The notes beneath the pieces are model-generated. The model was not told where the DNA came from and did no database searches. It saw nothing but the letters and a program-made list of their open reading frames with translations. The position numbers were made by a program, and so were the translations under genes. From contig JAJTHX010000146.1 in NCBI GenBank assembly GCA_021300125.1, forward strand, positions 1 to 12,346: 12,346 nt of DNA. The letters are read 5' to 3'. Numbering within the stretch: position 1 is the stretch's first letter; every line of letters starts with the position of its first letter. Origin of the DNA: Betaproteobacteria bacterium (GTDB lineage Bacteria; Pseudomonadota; Gammaproteobacteria; Burkholderiales; SG8-41). Below are positions 6,405-12,346 of this stretch, piece by piece.

Positions 6405-6959
6405 ATGAATCGCAATCAACGGATTGCACTGGTGGTCGCACTAGCCAACCTGGTCCTCATCTGCCTGTTCCCCCCGGTTGACCATTTCTCCGTGGCTTCC
6501 TCGAGCCTGCCCGTCTTTGCCGGCTTCTACTTTCTGCTCGACATGCCACCGCTGGGCATGATCAATGCCGATTTTCTCGCTATCGAGGTCATGGTGGTTC
6601 TGGCCAACCTCGCCATCGCCTGGCTGCTGCTGTGCGACAAGCCGGCGGGCGGCAGCCGGCGCGGCTTGAGTCTGCAGAACGCAGCCCTGGTCTTTACTGC
6701 CGGCAACCTGATGCTGTTGCTGCTGTTTCCGCCGATGGAGTCGGTGTTCGCGGTGACCAAGGCGGCGATTCCGACCTTCGAGGGTTTCTACTTCGTGTTC
6801 GCGAAGAAGCCGGCCCATGTCATTGTCGAGACGCTGCTCTATATCGAGATCACCCTCATCCTAGTCAACAGCGCCCTGCTCTGGCTGATCTTCCGCGAAC
6901 GCAATCCGCCTTCGGCCGACGAAATCCGGGCCGCCATGCGCGAGTATTCCCTGCGCTAG
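6405..6959 (+). CDS. Four-helix membrane protein with an internal duplication, function unknown
   Basis: I do not recognise this 184-residue protein. It consists of two copies of one unit, at about 7-76 and 92-164. Each has a hydrophobic helix, then FPP (22-24 and 108-110), a PxFxGFYF loop (36-43 and 123-130), a second helix with IE (60-61 and 147-148), and an N-x4-W motif (68-73 and 155-160). The two copies are offset by 86-87 residues. This predicts four membrane helices, with the conserved loops on the same face. A basic linker (DKPAGGSRRG) joins the units, and a charged tail (ERNPPSADEIRAAMREYSLR) probably lies in the cytoplasm. No catalytic motif is obvious. The ATG at 6405 is preferred over an upstream in-frame TTG at 6360, which would put polar residues before the first helix. 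It is divergent from the PHP gene and convergent with the HNH gene. Confidence 0.8.
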   Translation: MNRNQRIALVVALANLVLICLFPPVDHFSVASSSLPVFAGFYFLLDMPPLGMINADFLAIEVMVVLANLAIAWLLLCDKPAGGSRRGLSLQNAALVFTAGNLMLLLLFPPMESVFAVTKAAIPTFEGFYFVFAKKPAHVIVETLLYIEITLILVNSALLWLIFRERNPPSADEIRAAMREYSLR

Positions 6960-7573
6960 CAAGCCTGGTGGAGCCGGCTCTGCGCCGGCACATGCTGGGT
7001 AAGGAATTCCATCTGGTCGGCGAGGATGCGCCGGTTGGTGAGAATCAGATACTCGGCGCGGTTCGGCACATAAGGCAGGTATACCAGTTCCATGCTGGCG
7101 CCCTCGGGGGTGCGGTCACTCTTTCTTTCGTTGCAGGCGCGGCAGGCCGTGACCACGTTCATCCATGTGTCGCGACCACCTTTCGAGAAGGGCACGATGT
7201 GGTCTCGCGTCAGGCGAGCGCCGGAAAAACCGCTGGCGCAGTAGGCGCAGATGTGGCGGTCGCGGTGGAACAGTTCCCTGTTGTTCAGCGGCGGCACCCG
7301 GTTGAAGGACCGCATCGCCATCGCCTTGCCCTTGATTGCGATGATGCTCGAACCGCTGAGGGTTGAACGTTGGCCGGTGACGCGGTTGAGTCCGCCGGTG
7401 ACGGTGAAGGCGCGTTCCCCCAGGCTCCAGGCCACCTGGTCCTTGGCGTAGTAGTAGCAGGCATGCTGCCAGGTGATCCAGCGATGCGGAACACCATGGG
7501 TATCCAGGGTCAGGATCAGCGGAAACCGCTGTGCGATACCCGCTTCAAATTCCATCGGAGGGTCGCCATCCAT
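6956..7573 (-). CDS. HNH endonuclease
   Basis: This 205-residue protein has a well-formed HNH/ββα-metal domain at about 96-158. Zinc cysteines are C109, C112, C144 and C147. DH is at 124-125 (LTRDHIVPFSKGG), followed by W137/N139 (TWMNVVTACRACN), N148 and a KSDRTPE stretch (151-157) typical of the stand-alone bacterial HNH family. Such enzymes nick or cut DNA using one metal ion. The N-terminal ~90 residues (motifs WITWQHACYYYAKDQVAW) are a family-specific region that I cannot assign. No methyltransferase, toxin partner or mobile-element end lies beside it, so its job is unknown. The start is the ATG at 7573; an ATG at 7555 is also possible. Its stop codon (TAG, 6958-6956 on the - strand) interlocks with that of the membrane gene. 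Confidence 0.9.
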   Translation of the reverse strand: MDGDPPMEFEAGIAQRFPLILTLDTHGVPHRWITWQHACYYYAKDQVAWSLGERAFTVTGGLNRVTGQRSTLSGSSIIAIKGKAMAMRSFNRVPPLNNRELFHRDRHICAYCASGFSGARLTRDHIVPFSKGGRDTWMNVVTACRACNERKSDRTPEGASMELVYLPYVPNRAEYLILTNRRILADQMEFLTQHVPAQSRLHQAC

Positions 7574-7847
7574 CTGCTCAGAAAAACTCCGTAGCCAGGC
7601 GTTGTCGCCAGCATGGACATGGATGCCGGCACTTGAAGAAATTTACCAGAATTTTGATTTATTGGAACAAATTGTCCGACCGCTGGCCGCGAGGCCACGC
7701 AGGGGCTATACTTGAGAAGCGTGACTGTCCTGCCCCCACCCCCATACCATTGCCTGCTGCAGCTTCCTGCCCGGCGTCGCCGAACGGACATGCCTTGTCC
7801 TTCGCGACACTTTCGCTGAATCCGCCCCATCGCAGCCCACTGAACTC
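7574..7847. promoter_or_regulatory. Divergent intergenic region with candidate promoters
   Basis: This 274-bp gap lies between HNH (-) and RhlE (+). The A+T-rich core (7638-7675) holds, on the - strand, TGGTAAATT (7648-7640), an extended -10 about 70 bp before the HNH start, with no -35 at normal spacing. It also holds ACAAATTGT (7667-7675), a 4+1+4 palindrome that could bind a regulator. On the + strand TATACT (7707-7712) is a plausible -10 for rhlE and would give a leader of about 130 nt. A TGGCC-GCGA-GGCCA hairpin (7684-7697) sits just upstream. A C-rich tract follows at 7730-7745. Open frames crossing this region lack coding character. Confidence 0.35.
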
Positions 7848-9227
7848 ATGTCGTTTGCCGAACTGAAGCTGATCCCCGAGTTGCAGCGTGCCGTTGCCGA
7901 TGAGGGTTACACCGAACCGACGCCGATCCAGGCCAAGGCGATACCCGCGGTGCTTGAACGCCGCGACATCATGGGTTGCGCGCAGACCGGCACCGGCAAG
8001 ACCGCCGGGTTCACGCTGCCGATGCTTCAACTGCTCGCGCCCTACGCCAATACCAGCCCTTCCCCGGCACGCCATCCGGTGCGCGCGCTGGTGCTGACCC
8101 CCACGCGCGAACTCGCCGCCCAGGTTGCCGACAGCGTCAAGGCCTACGGCAAGTTCATGAAGCTGCGCTCGACCGTCGTCTACGGCGGCGTCGACATGCC
8201 GCCGCAGACCAAGGCCCTGCGCGAGGGCATCGAAATTCTCGTGGCCACGCCAGGCCGCCTCCTTGATCACGTGCAGCAGAAAAGCGTAGCGCTGGGCCAG
8301 GTTGAGATCCTTATCCTCGACGAGGCTGACCGCATGCTCGACATGGGTTTCCTGCCCGACATCCGGCGCATCCTTGCCTTGCTGCCGGCGCAGCGCCAGA
8401 GCCTGCTGTTCTCGGCAACCTTCTCGGACGAGATCAAGAAGCTCGCCAACCAGATGCTGCGCAACCCGACCCTGATCGAGGTTGCCCGCCGTAACGCGCC
8501 TGCTGACCTGGTCAAGCATCAGGTCTACGACGTGGCGGCCACGCGCAAGCGGCAGCTGCTCGCGCAGCTGATCCGCTCACGCGACATGAAGCAGGTGCTG
8601 GTGTTCGTGCGCATGAAGCGCGACTGCAACAAGCTTGCGCGCGAACTCGTTCGCGACGGCATCAATGCCACGGCGATCCACAGTGACCGCACGCAGGCCG
8701 AGCGCGAGCAGGCTCTTGCAGACTTCAAGGAAGGTCGTGCCACCGCACTGGTCGCCACGGACATTGCCGCCCGCGGCATCGACATCGAAGAACTGCCCTT
8801 CGTCATCAACTACGAGCTGCCCTTCACCCCCGAGGATTACGTGCACCGCATCGGTCGCACCGGGCGCGCCGGGATGCCCGGAGAAGCCATATCCCTGGTC
8901 TGCCCGGACGAGCATCGCCTGCTCGCCGACATCGAAAAGCTGCTCAAGCGTGCGATTCCCAGGCAAACCGCTGACGAGGTCGAGGAGCGTCCGCGGCGCA
9001 GCCGCCATGCCGAGGAGCGCGAGTCACGGTCCGAGTCACCCCGACGCAGCACTGCCCCGCCCGCAGCCCGGCCGGTGGTTGCCGCAGACGGCTTTGATTT
9101 CAGCAAGCCCTACGAGCCTGCTGCCGCTGCGGGTGACACTGTCGTCGTGCCGCCCGCCCCGCGGCCCCGCACCACGCGCCCGACTGCCGCACTGCTCGGC
9201 GGTCTGATTCCGCGCGACAAGAAATAA
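7848..9227 (+). CDS. rhlE: DEAD-box RNA helicase, RhlE type
   Basis: This 459-residue ATP-dependent RNA helicase probably acts in ribosome assembly and RNA turnover, including at low temperature, as is known for RhlE. Motifs appear in order: Q motif with PTPIQ (24-28), Walker A AQTGTGKT (45-52), PTRELA (85-90), GG (113-114), TPGR (134-137), DEAD (158-161), SAT (189-191), LVFVRMK (251-257), [10 protein letters not shown] (304-313) and [10 protein letters not shown] (333-342). The stretch after motif IV reads HSDRTQ (278-283), where many relatives have HGD..Q. The C-terminal ~85 residues are an Arg/Glu-rich, then Pro/Ala-rich disordered tail with FDFSKPYEP (416-424), probably for RNA binding. 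No clear Shine-Dalgarno site precedes the ATG, and the leader may be long. The rhodanese gene follows 46 bp later. Confidence 0.95.
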   Translation: MSFAELKLIPELQRAVADEGYTEPTPIQAKAIPAVLERRDIMGCAQTGTGKTAGFTLPMLQLLAPYANTSPSPARHPVRALVLTPTRELAAQVADSVKAYGKFMKLRSTVVYGGVDMPPQTKALREGIEILVATPGRLLDHVQQKSVALGQVEILILDEADRMLDMGFLPDIRRILALLPAQRQSLLFSATFSDEIKKLANQMLRNPTLIEVARRNAPADLVKHQVYDVAATRKRQLLAQLIRSRDMKQVLVFVRMKRDCNKLARELVRDGINATAIHSDRTQAEREQALADFKEGRATALVATDIAARGIDIEELPFVINYELPFTPEDYVHRIGRTGRAGMPGEAISLVCPDEHRLLADIEKLLKRAIPRQTADEVEERPRRSRHAEERESRSESPRRSTAPPAARPVVAADGFDFSKPYEPAAAAGDTVVVPPAPRPRTTRPTAALLGGLIPRDKK

Positions 9228-9236
9228 CCGCCAATC

Positions 9237-9255
9237 GCCCGCCACCGGCGCGGGC
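9237..9255 (+). other. GC-rich hairpin in the rhlE-rhodanese spacer
   Basis: GCCCGC (9237-9242) pairs with GCGGGC (9250-9255) around a 7-nt loop, about 10 bp after the rhlE stop. No T tract follows, so it is not a normal intrinsic terminator. It ends 18 bp before the next ATG, next to its GGAG ribosome site (9264-9267), and could attenuate read-through or affect translation. Confidence 0.25.
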
Positions 9256-9273
9256 ATCGCACCCGGAGTCGCA

Positions 9274-10857
9274 ATGAATACTGTCCGTACCATCACCCCT
9301 GACCAGTTGCAGGCGAGCCTGCATGACGGCCGTGAAATCGCACTGCTGGACGTGCGCGAGGATGGGGAATTCGGCGAGGATCACCTGCTCTTCGCAACAC
9401 CGCTGCCCTACAGCCGCCTCGAGCTGGGCATCGGCGCGCTGGTGCCGCGGCTGACGGCACGCATCGTGATCTGCGATGAAGGCAGTTCCGGCGTGGCTGC
9501 CCGTGCCTGCTCAAGGCTGGGCGCGCTGGGCTACAGTGACCTCGCCGTGCTTGAAGGTGGCACCGCGGGCTGGAAGGCGGCGGGACATCCGCTGTTCAAG
9601 GGCGTCAACGTGCCGAGCAAGCTGTTCGGCGAAATGGTCGAGCATGCCTATGACACGCCGCGCGTCACCGCGAAGGAGCTGGTGCGGATGCGCGAGGCGG
9701 GCGAGGATTTCGTGCTCTTCGACGGCCGTCCGCTGCACGAACACCACAAGATGACCATTCCCGGCAGCACCTGCTGCCCCAATGCGGAGCTGCCCTACCG
9801 CGTGCCGGGCATGGTGAAGAATCCGAAAACCAAAATCATCGTCAACTGTGCCGGACGCACCCGCTCCATCCTCGGTGCGCAAACGCTGATCAATTTCGGC
9901 GTGCCCAATCCGGTGTATGCGCTGGAGAACGGCACCCAGGGCTGGTTTCTTGCCGACCTGCCGCTGGAGCATGGTTCAAAGCAGCGCTATCCCGAGTTGC
10001 CCGACACCAGCCTGCTGCCCGCGCAGCAGCAGGCCGCCAGCCAGCTGATGAAACGCTTCGGGCTGCGCATGGTCTGCGCGGCAGAAGTCGAATCCTGGCT
10101 GGCCGAAGCCAGTCGCACCACCTACCTGTGCGATGTGCGCACCCCCGAGGAATTTGCGCGCGGCTCGATTGCAGGCGCCCAGCACGCACCTGGCGGCCAG
10201 CTGATCCAGGCCACGGACCAGTGGGTCGGTGTGCGCAATTCGCGCATCGTGCTGATCGACGGCGGTGAAGCCGTGCGTGCGCCGGTGGTCGCGAGCTGGC
10301 TTGCGCAGCTCGGCTGCGAAGCCTATGTGCTTGAAGGCGGCGTGCACGCAAAACTCAAAGTGCCGCAGCCGCCCGCCCCCGCGCTGCCGGCGTTGCAGTC
10401 AGTCGAACCTGCAGCGCTCCGCTCGCTGATCGATGCGCGAGCCTGCACGGTGTTCGATGTCGGCGCCAGCATGAGCTACCGCAAGGCGCACGTGCCCGGC
10501 AGCCGCTGGAGCATCCGCACCCGCATCGCCACCGACGCAAAAGTAGCAAAACAGCCCGTGGTGCTGGTCGGTGATGCCGATGTTGCGCAACTGGCCGCGA
10601 GCGAACTGCTGGATGCGGGCATACGCGACGTGCGCCTGCTGCGCGGCGGCCTTGCGGCCTGGACGGCGGCCGGTCTTGCCACCGAGGCAACCCCCGATTC
10701 GCCGCCCGACCGCGACTGCATCGACTTCCTGTTCTTCGTCCATGACCGCCACGCCGGCAACCGCGAGGCGATGAAGCAGTACCTCGCCTGGGAAACCGGA
10801 CTGATGGCGCAGCTCGGAGCGCAGGACAAATCGGTGTTCAGGATGCCGGCGCACTGA
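9274..10857 (+). CDS. Four-domain rhodanese (sulfurtransferase) protein
   Basis: This 527-residue protein is made of four consecutive rhodanese-like domains at about 5-108, 128-233, 265-362 and 375-470, plus a ~55-residue tail. Rhodaneses carry sulfur as a persulfide on a loop cysteine. Domain 1 keeps it as C67 (CDEGSS) and domain 2 as C192 in a canonical CAGRTR loop. In domain 3 the position is D329 (LIDGGEAVR) and in domain 4 G433 (LVGDADV), so those two should be inactive and perhaps structural or regulatory. No signal peptide is seen, so it is cytoplasmic. The start is the ATG at 9274 with a good GGAG 6 bp upstream. I recall multi-rhodanese proteins of this size in Burkholderiales near sulfur amino-acid genes, but no such gene is next to it here. 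YaiI follows 11 bp later. Confidence 0.88.
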   Translation: MNTVRTITPDQLQASLHDGREIALLDVREDGEFGEDHLLFATPLPYSRLELGIGALVPRLTARIVICDEGSSGVAARACSRLGALGYSDLAVLEGGTAGWKAAGHPLFKGVNVPSKLFGEMVEHAYDTPRVTAKELVRMREAGEDFVLFDGRPLHEHHKMTIPGSTCCPNAELPYRVPGMVKNPKTKIIVNCAGRTRSILGAQTLINFGVPNPVYALENGTQGWFLADLPLEHGSKQRYPELPDTSLLPAQQQAASQLMKRFGLRMVCAAEVESWLAEASRTTYLCDVRTPEEFARGSIAGAQHAPGGQLIQATDQWVGVRNSRIVLIDGGEAVRAPVVASWLAQLGCEAYVLEGGVHAKLKVPQPPAPALPALQSVEPAALRSLIDARACTVFDVGASMSYRKAHVPGSRWSIRTRIATDAKVAKQPVVLVGDADVAQLAASELLDAGIRDVRLLRGGLAAWTAAGLATEATPDSPPDRDCIDFLFFVHDRHAGNREAMKQYLAWETGLMAQLGAQDKSVFRMPAH

Positions 10858-10868
10858 AGGCGTCTGGC

Positions 10869-11333
10869 GTGCCAATCTGGGTCGACGCCGATGCCTGCCC
10901 CGGCGTCATCAAGGACATTCTCTATCGCGCTGCCGAACGCACCCTGACCCGGCTGACGCTGGTGGCCAACCGCTCCCTGCAGGTGCCGCGCTCGCCATGG
11001 ATCGCCATGGTCCAGGTGGCGCAGGGATTTGATGTCGCTGACCGGCATATCGCCGATGTCGTTGCAGCCGGCGACTTGGTGATCACTGCTGACATTCCGC
11101 TTGCCGCCGCGGTCATCGACAAGGGGGCTCATGCGCTGAACCCGCGCGGTGAACTCTATACCCCGGACAATATCCGCGGCCTGCTCGACATGCGCAATTT
11201 CATGGATACCCTGCGCAGCAGCGGCGTCGACACCGGCGGGCCTCCGGCGCTCAGCCTGTCTGATCGCAAGGGGTTCGCAGCAGCCCTTGACCGCTGGTTA
11301 CTGCAAGCTGAGCGTTCAAAATATAACAAATAA
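10869..11333 (+). CDS. yaiI: YaiI/YqxD-family protein (UPF0178, DUF188)
   Basis: This 154-residue protein is close in length to E. coli YaiI (about 152). It has family motifs [13 protein letters not shown] (6-18), [18 protein letters not shown] and LNPRGELYT, and the C-terminal [17 protein letters not shown] followed by a helix ([13 protein letters not shown]). The conserved Asp/Cys/Asn residues suggest a nuclease-like or metal-binding pocket, but no activity is established that I can state with confidence. It begins with GTG at 10869, with AAGG about 10 bp upstream, only 11 bp after the rhodanese stop, so the two are probably one transcript. The last codons (RSKYNK) are A+T-rich. It converges on the Bug receptor gene with a 22-bp gap. 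Confidence 0.92.
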   Translation: MPIWVDADACPGVIKDILYRAAERTLTRLTLVANRSLQVPRSPWIAMVQVAQGFDVADRHIADVVAAGDLVITADIPLAAAVIDKGAHALNPRGELYTPDNIRGLLDMRNFMDTLRSSGVDTGGPPALSLSDRKGFAAALDRWLLQAERSKYNK

Positions 11334-11355
11334 AAACAATTACTTAGGTTTTAAA

Positions 11356-12339
11356 TCACTGGGCTTTGCGCAGGCCCAGTGCCGACACCAGTGCATCGAC
11401 GTCAGCGGCAGCGTCCTTGATGTCAGCCAGCGTGTTCGCACTATTGAGAAAATTCCAGATCCATTGATTGTCCTCGAGATCCTTTTTCCATTCTTCCTCG
11501 GCTGCGAGCTGGGCGTAGCGCGCCTCCCAGAACCGAACCACAGCGGGTGGCGTGCCGCGCGGCGCCATCACAGCGCGGAAGTTGTTCATTGCCGCCTTGA
11601 TGCCCTGCTCGTTCCAGGTCGGCACGCCCGCCAATGTGCCGCCCAGCCGCTGCGTCGAGGACACCGCGAGCGTGCGCAACTGGCCGCTGCGCATGAAAGG
11701 CACCACGGTGGACGCGGCGGTTGACACCGCATCGACATGGCCGCCGAGCAGCGCGGTCACCGACTCTGCGCTGCCCTTGAAGGCGACAAAACGCACTTTG
11801 CGCGGGTCGATGCCGGCGCGCGACAGCGCCAGTGCCGCCGACAGGTGGTTGGCGCCGCCGATGGAGGTCGACACGCCGATCGACAGCGACGCCGGATCTT
11901 TTTGCAGCCTTGCGATGAAATCGCGGCCGCCCGCCAGCGGCGAATCGCTGCGCACCGACAGCGCGAAGAATTCGTCAAACAGCATCGCGATCCACGTGAA
12001 GTCGCCATGCCCGTAGGGGCTTACACCGAGGGCGCGGCTGATCAGCACATTGAGGTTGCCGATCATCTGGTAATGGCCGTTGCCCGCCTGCTGGTTGAGG
12101 TAGCTCCATGCAATGACATTGCCGCCGCCGGGCTTGTTGACCACGGTCACCGGGCCTTCGTATATGCGCCGCTCCTGCCACAGCCGCTGGATCAGCCGTG
12201 CCGTCTTGTCGGGCGCGGCACCGGCAGCGGTGCCGACGATGATCTCGACGTTGCGCTCGGGCTTCCATGCCGGCTGGGCACCCAGCGACAGCGATAGCAG
12301 CAGGCCCGCCGTGGCGGCGGCAACATGCAGGATGTTCAT
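11356..12339 (-). CDS. Bug/TctC-type tripartite tricarboxylate transporter receptor
   Basis: This 327-residue periplasmic solute-binding protein has a signal peptide: MNILH, a hydrophobic core at about 6-20 and a likely cut after AQPA (near residue 24). The mature protein starts WKPERNVEIIVGTAAGAAPDK, the family's first ligand loop. VVNKPGGGN (67-74) and a later FKGSAESVTALLGGHVDA stretch match Bug/TctC proteins, which bind carboxylates or other small acids for TctA/TctB transporters or for sensing. The ligand cannot be read from sequence. No TctA or TctB gene lies in the window, so it may be an orphan receptor, as is common in Burkholderiales-type genomes. The start is the ATG at 12339 with GAGAG just upstream (12342-12346), at the window edge, so its promoter is not visible. 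Confidence 0.93.
   Translation of the reverse strand: MNILHVAAATAGLLLSLSLGAQPAWKPERNVEIIVGTAAGAAPDKTARLIQRLWQERRIYEGPVTVVNKPGGGNVIAWSYLNQQAGNGHYQMIGNLNVLISRALGVSPYGHGDFTWIAMLFDEFFALSVRSDSPLAGGRDFIARLQKDPASLSIGVSTSIGGANHLSAALALSRAGIDPRKVRFVAFKGSAESVTALLGGHVDAVSTAASTVVPFMRSGQLRTLAVSSTQRLGGTLAGVPTWNEQGIKAAMNNFRAVMAPRGTPPAVVRFWEARYAQLAAEEEWKKDLEDNQWIWNFLNSANTLADIKDAAADVDALVSALGLRKAQ
11357..11381 (-). terminator. Candidate terminator hairpin at the 3' end of the Bug receptor gene
   Basis: CACTGGGC (11357-11364) and GCCCAGTG (11374-11381) form a perfect 8-bp stem with a 9-nt loop over the last codons and stop of the Bug gene. On the - strand the stem is followed by ATTTAAAACC and later TTGTTTTTATTTG, which is U-rich but not a classic immediate T run. 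The A/T-rich 22-bp gap to yaiI is therefore probably a shared transcription end. Termination strength is uncertain. Confidence 0.35.
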
Positions 12340-12346
12340 GGCTCTC

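Noticed and set aside
7473..7866. Several small open frames across the HNH/rhlE intergenic region, both strands
   Set aside because: No ribosome sites, no motifs, and they run into known genes in the wrong frame; the region looks regulatory.
7659..8519. - strand open frame (286 codons) opposite the start of rhlE
   Set aside because: It overlaps the helicase N-terminal motifs; the predicted protein has only His/Gly/Arg-rich shadow composition.
8679..8696. HSDRTQ in RhlE as a possible defect of the conserved HGD..Q motif
   Set aside because: All ATPase and RNA-binding motifs are intact and I recall similar HSD variants in betaproteobacterial RhlE, so it is probably a clade feature.
11737..12297. 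+ strand open frame opposite the Bug receptor
   Set aside because: Antisense to a clear signal-peptide-bearing TctC protein; no coding features.
1..12346. CRISPR array, tRNA, rRNA, insertion sequence or prophage
   Set aside because: No regularly spaced repeats, cloverleaf sequence, transposase motif or phage gene was seen on either strand.

Overview
The window is GC-rich bacterial chromosome, with short AT-rich islands between genes and no tRNA, rRNA, CRISPR array, insertion sequence or phage module that I can see. The gene set and order (mltG-tmk-holB-TatD hydrolase; PHP phosphoesterase-YciO-trpS; a Bug/TctC-type periplasmic receptor; a four-domain rhodanese; a YaiI homologue) fit a proteobacterium. 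From memory of gene neighbourhoods a betaproteobacterium is the best guess. This is inference, not a database result.

Layout. (1) Positions 1-3170, all on the + strand: the tail of mltG, thymidylate kinase (tmk), DNA polymerase III delta-prime (holB), a TatD/YcfH metal hydrolase and an exported ankyrin-repeat protein. mltG/tmk and tatD/ank overlap by 4 bp and holB/tatD are 4 bp apart. An AT-rich gap of about 55 bp separates tmk from holB. (2) Positions 3171-3432: a 262-bp convergent gap holding an AT-rich palindromic stretch, then an unexplained GC-rich block with a doubtful 48-codon ORF. (3) Positions 3433-6244, all on the - strand: a PHP-domain phosphoesterase (RNase AM/YciV-like), a YciO protein, then a long-form tryptophanyl-tRNA synthetase carrying four cysteines spaced like the [4Fe-4S] site of some TrpRS enzymes. 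(4) Positions 6405-6959 (+): an unrecognised four-helix membrane protein made of two copies of one ~70-residue unit. It converges on an HNH endonuclease (6956-7573, -), and the two stop codons interlock in one CTAG. (5) Positions 7574-7847: a divergent intergenic region with candidate promoters both ways. (6) Positions 7848-11333 (+): an RhlE-type DEAD-box RNA helicase, a four-domain rhodanese in which only domains 1 and 2 keep the catalytic cysteine, and a YaiI/DUF188 protein. (7) Positions 11356-12339 (-): a complete Bug/TctC solute-binding receptor with a signal peptide and no membrane TctA/TctB genes visible.

How they work together. tmk and holB serve DNA precursor supply and the replicative clamp loader. 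The TatD and PHP proteins are metal-dependent nucleic-acid or nucleotide hydrolases, and TrpRS, RhlE and YciO belong to RNA and translation biology. The rest looks like an ordinary accessory mix. I see no clear defence or mobile system. The most unusual items are the internally duplicated membrane protein, the half-degenerate four-rhodanese protein, the Cys4 motif of TrpRS and the exported ankyrin protein translationally coupled to a TatD hydrolase.
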